A DNA stretch of 14,131 bases from a bacterium. GTDB taxonomy: Bacteria; ARS69. Position numbers and translations under genes: made by a program. The stretch lies in contig JALGZO010000086.1 of the NCBI GenBank assembly GCA_025774865.1, forward strand, positions 1 through 14,131, written 5' to 3'. Below are positions 1-5,783 of this stretch, piece after piece; the stretch's first letter is position 1, and every line of letters begins with the position of its first letter. The notes beneath the pieces are model-generated. The model saw only the letters and a list, made by a program, of their open reading frames with translations, was not told the origin of the DNA and did not search any database.

Positions 1-475
1 CGTGCAGATCCACGACGAGGAGCGGCGTTTCCTCGCGCATCTCCTCGAGCGCCTCACGTCCCAGGCGGAACGGGTCGTCGTATGCGCTCATGAAGACGCG
101 CCCCAAGAGGTTCAGCACCCCGACCTTCTGTCCCCCCTTCGACTCGAACACGCCCCATCCGCGTCCGGGGGTACCCCTGGGAAAGTTGTGCGGTCTGAGG
201 ATTCGGTCGTGCTCGTCGGCCAGCTGCACGGCTTCGGGCTTGTCCCAGGTGTGATTCCCGTTCGTCACGACGTCCGCGCCGGCGGCGAACAGGGCGTCGA
301 TCGAGCGCCGGTTGAATCCGAATCCGCCGGCCGAGTTCTCCGCGTTGATGATGACGAAGTCGGGACGCTCCTCGTCCAGGAGCGCCGGGGCCGTTTCGCG
401 GAGGACGCGCCGGCCCGGCCGCCCCACGACGTCTCCGATGAACAGGATACGGAACCGATTCGATGAGCTCGTCAC
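1..475 (-). CDS. ymdB: YmdB-family metallophosphoesterase (TIGR00282 type), 3' truncated by window edge
   Basis: About 158 residues are present and the rest lies beyond position 1. The protein is a calcineurin-like metallophosphoesterase of the YmdB family, whose Bacillus member hydrolyses 2',3'-cyclic nucleotides. Visible metal-site motifs are RILFIGDVVG near the N-terminus, NAENSAGGFG at about residues 38-47, and NGNHTWD at about 68-74. They supply the Asp, Asn/Glu and His ligands of the dinuclear centre. No ATG precedes the family's usual start (M-R-I-L-F), so the likely start is GTG at 475 (V-T-S-S-S-N-R-F-R-I-L), or the in-frame GTG at 481. No clean Shine-Dalgarno is visible. The same frame stays open upstream to the zapA ATG at 754, so a gene caller may report one fused ORF. 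In many bacteria ymdB follows rny (RNase Y); here it directly follows zapA. Family identity is secure, the start is not. Confidence 0.88.
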   Translation of the reverse strand, partial: MTSSSNRFRILFIGDVVGRPGRRVLRETAPALLDEERPDFVIINAENSAGGFGFNRRSIDALFAAGADVVTNGNHTWDKPEAVQLADEHDRILRPHNFPRGTPGRGWGVFESKGGQKVGVLNLLGRVFMSAYDDPFRLGREALEEMREETPLLVVDLH

Positions 476-507
476 CCGCACCCCGTGAGCGGCCGCGCGA
501 TTCTGAC

Positions 508-754
508 CTAGCGGGACGCCGTCTCCGCGGGCGAAGCAAGCTCCGCGACCTTGTCCAGGCGAATCGGCGATGTTCAACGCCGCCAGCACGGCGATCTGGG
601 ATGCCGTGCCCGTGGACATCTTCGAAGAGATCTGGTGCATCAGCTCATCGACGTAGAGGGCGACCTCGCGCACGAACGCGCCGTCTTCCGTCGACCGTAC
701 CTTGTACTCGTGTCCGAGGATGTGGACGGAGACCGTCCGAACGTCCGGGCTCAT
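508..754 (-). CDS. zapA: Cell division protein ZapA, apparently frameshifted near its C-terminus
   Basis: The ATG at 754 sits 5 nt after a GGGAG element, 49 nt below the zapB stop. The first 64 residues (MSPDVRTVSVHILGHEYKVR..., ending QIAVLAALNIAD) form a typical ZapA globular domain; ZapA is a FtsZ-bundling Z-ring factor. After GAT at 563-565 the frame turns into an uncharacteristic Gly/Arg/Ala-rich stretch (SPGQGRGACFARGD...) and never stops before ymdB. Skipping one base (T, + strand a at 562) gives RLDKVAELASPAETASR and a TAG at 508-510, which looks like the expected C-terminal helix. The coordinates given assume that shifted end. Even repaired, the product is about 82 residues, short for ZapA (E. 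coli about 109). Either an indel, an assembly error or a real in-frame ZapA-YmdB readthrough is possible. I see no slippery heptamer at the site. Confidence 0.78.
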
Positions 755-803
755 GCCTCTCCCAGCTCGGTGCGATCGTGCCGCGTCACGACCGGCTCCC
801 GGT

Positions 804-1079
804 TCAGGCTTCCAGCGCCTTCATCTTGTCGACCATACCCTCGATACGACCCCGGACACGCCCGAGGCGCGCTTCCAGGTCCTCACACTTCGCGCGAAGC
901 TCGTCCACCACGCTCTGCGACTCTCCGGCTGCTTGAAGGTCGGCCGCGAGGCTCCGGATCTTCTCCTCGAGCCCCTGGGATTCGCCCTTCAGGAGCTCGT
1001 TTTGGGAGCGAAGCTCGGTGACGGTGTTGACCGCGTTGTCGACCTTCGACTCCAGCTCGTCCAGCAGTTCGAGGTTCAT
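804..1079 (-). CDS. zapB: ZapB-like coiled-coil cell division protein
   Basis: This 91-residue, highly charged protein is almost entirely predicted coiled coil, with Leu/Val heptads from LELLDELESKVDNAVNTVTEL to the end. The N-terminal pattern L-E-x-K-V-x-x-A-x-x-T-[IV]-x-x-L and the C-terminal G-[RM]-[MV]-[ED]-x-[MV] stretch resemble enterobacterial ZapB, an antiparallel coiled coil that binds ZapA at the Z-ring. ATG at 1079 is preferred because GGAGAGGG lies just upstream; an in-frame GTG at 1085 would add two residues. It lies 36 nt after pheT and directly before zapA, the partner expected from ZapB biology, which supports the assignment. Short coiled coils give weak family calls, so a generic coiled-coil protein cannot be excluded. 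Confidence 0.72.
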   Translation of the reverse strand: MNLELLDELESKVDNAVNTVTELRSQNELLKGESQGLEEKIRSLAADLQAAGESQSVVDELRAKCEDLEARLGRVRGRIEGMVDKMKALEA

Positions 1080-1115
1080 CCCCACCCTCTCCGTATTCCG
1101 AATCTATCGTTTCAA

Positions 1116-3506
1116 TCAGCGAAGACGACCGCCGAGCTTTCCGCTCACCCGACTCACGATCCGCTCGACGCACCCGTCGACTTCATCGTGCGTCAAACTC
1201 CGTTCCGGGGAACGGAAGACCAGCGTGTATGCGAGGCTCTTCTCCCGTTCGCCGAGCGGCGCGCCCTGGTAGACATCGAACAGCCGGAGCTCCGCCAAGA
1301 GGGACCCTCCCTCTTCCCGAAGCGTGCTTTCGAGAGAGCTCTGGCGACACGACCGCGGAACGACGAAAGCCAGATCTCGAACTGCGCCCGGGTACCGCGG
1401 CAGGGGCTCGAAGAACCGCACCCCCAGCTCGGCCTCGATCGCACTGATGTCGAACTCCGCCAGAACCACCGGCGCATCCGCGGGAAGATCGAACGCTTTC
1501 CGACCCTCCAGTCCGATCTCACCCATCACGCCGATCGTCTTGTCGTGGACGACGATGGCCGCCGAGCGCTCCGACAGCAACCGGTCGGAAGGGCGATCTT
1601 CGAGCCGCAGACGCGCCTCCCAGAACTGCTCGACATATACTTCCAGCAAACCCTTCATGTCAAAGAAATCGCAGGGTTTGCTGCCCATCCCTCGCGAAGC
1701 GTCGGTACCGAGCCCCGCGAGGAGAACGCCGACGCGTTGTCGCTCAGCGACTTGCGACTTTCCGGCGCTCGCGAACGTCCGACCGACCTCGCAGATCGCG
1801 AGATCCGGGATCGAGCGAGCCCGATTCGTGGCGAGAACCCGGAGAAGCGAGGGAGCGAGTGAACCTCTCAGATGCGAGCGATCAGCGGTCAGTGGGTTTC
1901 GCAACGGAAGGCACCTTCCCAGGAACCCCTTTTCCGAGACGAGGGCGTCCTCGAACGCCCCGTCGACGAGGCTCGGCGTCACGACCTCGGTGAGCCCGAG
2001 CGAGAGAAGGGTCCGCCGGGCTCGCCAGAACTCTGCCACTCGACGGTGTCGCAACGGCGTCTGTCCCGCGCGGGCGACCGCCCGCTCCGGCACACGGTCG
2101 TATCCATGGATGCGGGCGACTTCCTCGACGAGGTCCTCCTCGGCCGCGAGATCCTGCCGCCAGGTCGGGGCCGTCACCTCCCAGCCCTCCTCCGTCTCCG
2201 CTTCGAGGTCGAGAGCGAGATTCGCGAAGATCGAGCGGGTTTCTTCGTCCGGCAGTTCTACACCGAGGATGCGCCGCAACGTGTTTCGGCGAAGCCGTAC
2301 CCGGGCCGGGGCGGCCGGCGCCGGGTAGGCATCGACTGCCTCGACGACTCTGGCGCCCGGACAAAGCTGGAGCAGGAGCTCGCACGCGCGATCCAGAGCG
2401 CGGGGTACGCTCTCCCGATCGACGCCGCGCTCGAACCGGGCCGACGCGTCCGTCACGAGTTTCAGCGCTCGAGCGCCGGCCCGTACCCGCGGCGGCGCGA
2501 AGCTCGCTCCCTCCAGGAAGATGCTGGTCGTCGTCTCGGTCACCATGGTGCTCTCACCGCCCATGATTCCACCGAGCGCGACCGGCCCCGCCTCATCCAT
2601 GATGAGAAGCGTCCCGGCGGCGAGATCTCGCTCCCGCCCGTCGAGCGTCGTCATGGTTTCGCCCTTCTTCGATCGACGCACGCCGATCTTCTTCCCCGAG
2701 AGCTTCGCGAGGTCGAAGGCGTGCAGGGGATGCCCGAGCTCCAGCAGGACGTAGTTCGTGACGTCGACGAGATTCCACAACGGTCGCACGCCGGCCGCCT
2801 GCAATCGGTCGGCGAGCCACGACGGCGAGGGCCCGGCGGCCAATCCCTCCACGACGCGGCCACAGTACCGGGGGCAGTCCTTCGGGTCCTGGATCTTCAC
2901 GGTCCATTTCGGCTTTCCGGTGGGGAGCTCGATCGCCGGCGTCCGCCGCTCGAAGCTCCGCCCCGATGTCGCCGCGACCTCGTGCGCGACGCCCTCCACG
3001 GACATGAGGTCACCCCGGTTCGATGTGGGCTCGGTCACCAGGACCGTTTCTCTCGAGAGCACATCGCCGAGCGGACGACCGATCTCGGTCTCCGGGGGCA
3101 GGAGCAGAATCCCGTCGGAGTCCTCGGACAGACCGAGCTCCGCCTCGGAGCACAGCATTCCGTTGGACGTCACACCGCGGAGCTTGCGTTTCTCGATGAC
3201 GAAGTCCTCGCCGAGCCGCGCCCCCGGCAGCGCGACCGCCCCGACCCAGCCCGCTTCCGCGTTGGGCGCACCGCACACGATCTCGTAGGACGATTCCTCG
3301 CCCACGTCGACCTCGCACACCGACAGACGGTCGGCCCGCGGGTGTTTCTCGCAGGAGACGATCTTCCCGGTGACGATTCGCTCGGGGATCTCGACTCCGG
3401 CCACGACCTCGCACTCGAGGCCGGCGCTCGTCAGTCGCTCGGCGGTTTGCTCCGGCGAGGCGGACAGCTCCGTCATCTCCTTCAGCCACTTCAACGGCAC
3501 TCTCAT
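1116..3506 (-). CDS. pheT: Phenylalanine--tRNA ligase beta subunit
   Basis: This 796-residue beta subunit of the alpha2-beta2 enzyme charges tRNA-Phe in the cytosol. The start is the ATG at 3504-3506, overlapping the pheS TGA (ATGA), giving the family-typical MRVPLKWLKEM. The open frame extends 195 bases further upstream, but that stretch is Arg/Pro-rich and antisense-like. Domains in order: an N-terminal segment, the EMAP/tRNA-binding OB domain (about 40-150, with KHPRADRLSVC and GVTSNGMLCSEAELG), the B3/4 editing domain (about 205-375, with GHPLHAFD and GGIMGGEST), the B5 domain (about 400-475, with a D-x4-E-D-L-x-E-E run), the core-like domain (about 490-690), and a C-terminal FDX-ACB domain (about 700-796, with PRYPGAVRDLAFVV). 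The usual NRPD motif before the B3/4 domain reads NRGD here. Length is normal for the family. Confidence 0.97.
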   Translation of the reverse strand: MRVPLKWLKEMTELSASPEQTAERLTSAGLECEVVAGVEIPERIVTGKIVSCEKHPRADRLSVCEVDVGEESSYEIVCGAPNAEAGWVGAVALPGARLGEDFVIEKRKLRGVTSNGMLCSEAELGLSEDSDGILLLPPETEIGRPLGDVLSRETVLVTEPTSNRGDLMSVEGVAHEVAATSGRSFERRTPAIELPTGKPKWTVKIQDPKDCPRYCGRVVEGLAAGPSPSWLADRLQAAGVRPLWNLVDVTNYVLLELGHPLHAFDLAKLSGKKIGVRRSKKGETMTTLDGRERDLAAGTLLIMDEAGPVALGGIMGGESTMVTETTTSIFLEGASFAPPRVRAGARALKLVTDASARFERGVDRESVPRALDRACELLLQLCPGARVVEAVDAYPAPAAPARVRLRRNTLRRILGVELPDEETRSIFANLALDLEAETEEGWEVTAPTWRQDLAAEEDLVEEVARIHGYDRVPERAVARAGQTPLRHRRVAEFWRARRTLLSLGLTEVVTPSLVDGAFEDALVSEKGFLGRCLPLRNPLTADRSHLRGSLAPSLLRVLATNRARSIPDLAICEVGRTFASAGKSQVAERQRVGVLLAGLGTDASRGMGSKPCDFFDMKGLLEVYVEQFWEARLRLEDRPSDRLLSERSAAIVVHDKTIGVMGEIGLEGRKAFDLPADAPVVLAEFDISAIEAELGVRFFEPLPRYPGAVRDLAFVVPRSCRQSSLESTLREEGGSLLAELRLFDVYQGAPLGEREKSLAYTLVFRSPERSLTHDEVDGCVERIVSRVSGKLGGRLR

Positions 3507-4534
3507 GGCGCGCCCTGGAACTGGGTGAGGAAACGCTGATCGTTCTCGTAGAGGTGCCGGATGTCGGGGATGCGGTGGCGCAGCATCGTCAGTCGATCGG
3601 GCCCCATCCCGAATGCGTAACCGGACACTTCGTCGGGGTCGTAGCCGACGCCTCGCAGCACGTTCGGGTGAACCATGCCGCAGCCGAGCACCTCCACCCA
3701 CCCGGTTCGCTTGCAGACCGCGCAGCCCGAGCCTCCGCAGACCGTACAGGTGATGTCGAGCTCGAGGCTCGGCTCGGTGAACGGGAAATAGCTCCCGCGG
3801 AACCGGATCGGGAGATCTTCCTCGAAGAAGCGTCGCACGAAGACGTGAAGCACGCCTTTGAGATCGCCGAGCGTGACGTCGTCCCCTACTTCGAGCCCTT
3901 CCATCTGGAAGAAGAACGGAGAGTGGCTCGCGTCGAAGTTGTCCCGGCGGTACACGCGTCCGGGGCTCACGACGCGCACCGGAGGCGGCTGGTTCTCCAT
4001 GACGTGAATCTGCACCGGGGACATTTGGGTCCGCAGCAGATGGTCGGGCCCGACGAAGAACGAGTCGTGCTCGTCGCGAGTGGGATGCCCTTCCGGGATG
4101 TTGAGCGCCTCGAAGTTGTAGTGGGGCGTCTCGACCTCCGGACCGTCCGCGACGTCGAACCCCATCTCCCGGAAGATGTCCACCATCCGCTCGAGCGTGC
4201 GCATCAGGATGTGAGGGACTCCGAAGGAGGGCCGGCGTCCCGGGAGCGTGGCGTCGAATTCGTCGCCCGGGTCGGCGGCCCTCCCGCCATTCTCGAACTC
4301 GGCGCGGCGTGACTCGAGCGCGTCGGCGAGCGTCCTGCGCACTTCGTTCCAGGCCTTGCCCGCATCGGGTCGCTCCGCCGCCGGAAGCGACGATACGCCG
4401 CGCAGAGACGCCGTCACCTCTCCCTTGCGACCGAGGTAACGGCGGCGCACGTCCTCGAGGCGCTCGGCGCTCGAGGCGTCCTCGATATCTCGCAGGCCCT
4501 GGTCGAGGGTGTCCTGGGGTGAGACCGCCGCCAT
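3503..4534 (-). CDS. pheS: Phenylalanine--tRNA ligase alpha subunit
   Basis: This 343-residue catalytic subunit is a class II aminoacyl-tRNA synthetase. Residues 1-85 form the N-terminal helical tRNA-contacting arm. Class II motifs follow: GFDVADGPEVETPHYNFEAL (about 125-144), VYRRDNFDASHSPFFFQMEG (motif 2, about 194-213) and GYAFGMGPDRLTMLRHRIPD (motif 3, about 305-324). Cys263, 266, 271 and 274 form a CxxC-x4-CxxC cluster before GWVEVLGCGMVHPNVL, a pattern known in many bacterial PheS. ATG at 4534 is chosen because it gives the normal length and lies four bases after the rplT stop; an upstream in-frame start at 4609 would run inside rplT. No Shine-Dalgarno is obvious, so coupling to rplT is likely. 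There is no room for a Phe leader-peptide attenuator, so pheST appears to be expressed with infC-rplT. Confidence 0.97.
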   Translation of the reverse strand: MAAVSPQDTLDQGLRDIEDASSAERLEDVRRRYLGRKGEVTASLRGVSSLPAAERPDAGKAWNEVRRTLADALESRRAEFENGGRAADPGDEFDATLPGRRPSFGVPHILMRTLERMVDIFREMGFDVADGPEVETPHYNFEALNIPEGHPTRDEHDSFFVGPDHLLRTQMSPVQIHVMENQPPPVRVVSPGRVYRRDNFDASHSPFFFQMEGLEVGDDVTLGDLKGVLHVFVRRFFEEDLPIRFRGSYFPFTEPSLELDITCTVCGGSGCAVCKRTGWVEVLGCGMVHPNVLRGVGYDPDEVSGYAFGMGPDRLTMLRHRIPDIRHLYENDQRFLTQFQGAP

Positions 4535-4538
4535 GGCG

Positions 4539-4910
4539 CTAGGCCGGGGTAGCAGTGTCGAGATGTTCCTTGGCGAGGGTCGCGAGATCAACGAACGCGT
4601 CCGGATCATTGACCGCGAGATTCGCGAGGACGCTCCGGTCGAGCTCGACCTCGGCCCGCTTCAGTCCGCTCATGAACCGCGAGTAGGTGAGCCCGTTGAG
4701 GCGGGCCGCGGCGTTGATGCGGATGATCCAGAGCCGACGGAACTCGCGCTTCCGGGCGCGACGATCTCGGTACGCGTACTGCAGCCCCTTGTCGACGGCG
4801 TGTTTCGCGACCGTGTACAGCTTGCGGCGACCGCCGAAGTAGCCCTTCGCGGCCTTGAGAACCTTCTTCCGCCGTCGACGTGAGTCGTACGAACGTCCTG
4901 CGCGTGCCAT
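4539..4910 (-). CDS. rplT: 50S ribosomal protein L20
   Basis: L20 binds 23S rRNA early in 50S assembly and in several bacteria represses its own operon. The 123-residue product carries the hallmark [32 protein letters not shown] and [20 protein letters not shown] segments. A good AAGGAG lies six bases before the ATG at 4910. The N-terminus ([10 protein letters not shown]) and [17 protein letters not shown] deviate from the common PRVKRGVVA/GYRGARSRL form and look closer, from memory, to FCB-group L20. It follows infC after 66 bases with no rpmI between them, and pheS starts four bases after its stop. Confidence 0.97.
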   Translation of the reverse strand: MARAGRSYDSRRRRKKVLKAAKGYFGGRRKLYTVAKHAVDKGLQYAYRDRRARKREFRRLWIIRINAAARLNGLTYSRFMSGLKRAEVELDRSVLANLAVNDPDAFVDLATLAKEHLDTATPA

Positions 4911-4936
4911 TTCGATCTCCTTCGTCGGTGAGGGGG

Positions 4937-4950
4937 CTCCCGGCTGGGAG
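4937..4950 (-). other. Small hairpin in infC-rplT spacer
   Basis: CTCCC and GGGAG arms (4937-4941 and 4946-4950) flank a four-base loop in the 66-base spacer where rpmI is normally encoded. There is no T-run, so it is not an intrinsic terminator. An RNA processing or L20-binding role is only speculation; a five-pair GC stem can arise by chance in this GC-rich DNA. Confidence 0.25.
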
Positions 4951-4976
4951 ACTTGGCGACCCCGTTCCCGTGTTGC

Positions 4977-5534
4977 CTACGCTTCGTTCGATCCTTCAGC
5001 GGCCTCGGTCTTCTTCTTTGCCACAGAGGCTCGCGGCGTAAGCAGCATCTGCATGTTCCGCCCTTCCATCCTCGGCGCCGACTCGACCGTAGCGACGTCG
5101 GTGAGCGTCTCGGCCACTGACTCGAGGATCCGCTTGCCGATGTCGGCGTGCGTCACCTCGCGTCCTCGAAAGTTCATCGTGACCTTGACCTTGTGGTGCT
5201 CGGAGAGAAATCTCCGGGCCGCGCGGACCTTCACTTCGAGGTCGTGCCGCTCGATCTTCGGTCGGAGCTTGACTTCCTTGAGCTGTTGCTGGTGCGAGCG
5301 GCTGCGGGCCTTGCGGTCCTTCTTGTTCTGCTCGTACTTGTATTTCCCGAAGTCCATGATGCGACAAACGGGCGGGCGAGAGCTCGCTGCGACCTCGACC
5401 AGGTCCAGACCTTTTTCCCGCGCCAAGGCGCGCCCCTCATCCGCACTCATGATGCCGAGCATCTCCCCGTCTTCGTCGACGACGCGCACGGGCGAGATAC
5501 GGATCCGCTCGTTGACTCTCAGCTCTTTATCGAT
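4977..5534 (-). CDS. infC: Translation initiation factor IF-3, starting at a non-canonical AUC codon
   Basis: IF-3 binds the 30S subunit, prevents premature 50S joining and proofreads the start codon and initiator tRNA. The 185-residue product has an N-terminal domain (RVNERIRISPVRVVDEDGEM... to about 80), a basic linker (YKYEQNKKDRKARSRSHQQQ) and a C-terminal domain (KEVKLRPKIERHDLEVKVRAAR... to about 167). ATG/GTG calling would start at GTG 5489, which deletes the conserved RVNERIR segment. Reading upstream in frame gives I-D-K-E-L-R-V-N-E-R-I-R-I-S-P, then a TAG two codons before the ATC. A strong GAGGAGG at 5543-5549 lies eight bases before ATC at 5532-5534, so AUC is the best start; CTG at 5520-5522 is the only other candidate. 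Non-AUG starts in infC are known to allow autoregulation by IF-3. rplT follows, but rpmI does not. Confidence 0.95.
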   Translation of the reverse strand: MDKELRVNERIRISPVRVVDEDGEMLGIMSADEGRALAREKGLDLVEVAASSRPPVCRIMDFGKYKYEQNKKDRKARSRSHQQQLKEVKLRPKIERHDLEVKVRAARRFLSEHHKVKVTMNFRGREVTHADIGKRILESVAETLTDVATVESAPRMEGRNMQMLLTPRASVAKKKTEAAEGSNEA

Positions 5535-5610
5535 GGACTAGTCCTCCTCGAAACCGTTTCGATGCCGAACCGGGCGCCGGCGCCCAGTCCGTGGGCTCTC
5601 ACGACAGCCC
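5535..5610 (-). promoter_or_regulatory. infC leader with a run of inverted repeats
   Basis: Four dyads lie upstream of infC. GGACTAGTCC (5535-5544) is a perfect palindrome between the Shine-Dalgarno and the start codon. TCGAAACGGTTTCGA (5548-5562) abuts the Shine-Dalgarno. GGGCGCCGGCGCCC (5572-5585) is a perfect 14-base palindrome. GGGCT/AGCCC (5593-5610) has an eight-base loop. infC-led operons are often controlled by L20 or IF-3 through leader RNA, so a structured regulatory leader is plausible. No U-tract or clear promoter is seen, and the GC-rich dyads could partly be chance. Confidence 0.4.
5543..5549 (-). promoter_or_regulatory. Shine-Dalgarno of infC that decides the AUC start
   Basis: GAGGAGG is an extended anti-16S match, eight bases upstream of ATC 5534. 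It is too far from the downstream GTG at 5489 to serve it. Its two edges sit in inverted repeats: the distal GA ends TCGAAACGGTTTCGA (5548-5562) and the proximal GG begins GGACTAGTCC (5535-5544), so the site could be masked by structure. Confidence 0.7.
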
Positions 5611-5620
5611 CCTTCGGCGG

Positions 5621-5646
5621 GACCCCCGCGCCCTGCGGCGGGGATC
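5621..5646 (-). terminator. GC-rich stem-loop just 3' of tRNA-Val (possible terminator or processing hairpin)
   Basis: Starting two bases after the tRNA CCA end, GATCCCCGC and GCGGGGGTC pair over nine positions with one G-U wobble around an eight-base loop. There is no T-run behind it, so efficient intrinsic termination is doubtful. It may instead border the mature tRNA for 3' processing, or act as an attenuator before infC. Confidence 0.35.
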
Positions 5647-5647
5647 C

Positions 5648-5724
5648 TGGTGGGCGATACTGGACTCGAACCAGTGACCTCCTGCATGTCAAGCAGGCAC
5701 TCTAACCAGCTGAGCTAATCGCCC
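5648..5724 (-). tRNA. tRNA-Val (anticodon GAC), CCA encoded
   Basis: A complete 77-base cloverleaf can be drawn: acceptor GGGCGAT/ATCGCCC, D-stem GCTC/GAGT with the loop AGCTGGTTA, anticodon stem CCTGC/GCAGG around TTGACAT, a five-base variable loop, and T-arm ACTGG-TTCGAGT-CCAGT. It ends with discriminator A and an encoded CCA (5648-5650). The anticodon GAC at 5688-5690 reads GUC and GUU valine codons. The only irregularity is one G-U pair in the D-stem. It stands alone between rpsA and infC and probably has its own promoter just after rpsA. Confidence 0.97.
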
Positions 5725-5743
5725 CCGGACCCGCTGTCCGCGA

Positions 5744-5773
5744 AATCTCGCCAAGCGGATCGCCCGACGTCAA
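5744..5773 (-). promoter_or_regulatory. Candidate sigma-70-type promoter for tRNA-Val (and perhaps infC block)
   Basis: TTGACG (5768-5773, five of six matches to the -35 consensus) is followed after 18 bases by GAGATT (5744-5749), a weak -10. A GC-rich discriminator-like stretch separates it from the tRNA 5' end at 5724, as in stable-RNA promoters. It falls in the 59-base gap between rpsA and the tRNA. The -35 match is good but the -10 match is poor, so this is tentative. Confidence 0.35.
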
Positions 5774-5783
5774 GGGCTTTCGC

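Noticed and set aside
54-539. A 161-codon open frame on the minus strand across the ymdB region
   Set aside because: It is Arg-rich and out of frame with the clear YmdB motifs (GDVVG, NGNHTWD), so it is a shadow.
702-1862. A 386-codon open frame on the + strand
   Set aside because: It is antisense to the 3' part of pheT, zapB and the start of zapA. No motif or ribosome-binding site supports it.
1872-3539. A 555-codon open frame on the + strand
   Set aside because: It lies wholly antisense to pheT, whose domains and motifs are unmistakable. The translation is Arg/Gly/Asp/His-rich with no recognisable family, as expected for the opposite strand of GC-rich coding DNA.
3507-3701. Upstream extension of pheT by 65 codons
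   Set aside because: It lies within pheS and is Arg/Pro-rich. The family start MRVPLKWL is at 3506 in an ATGA overlap with the pheS stop.
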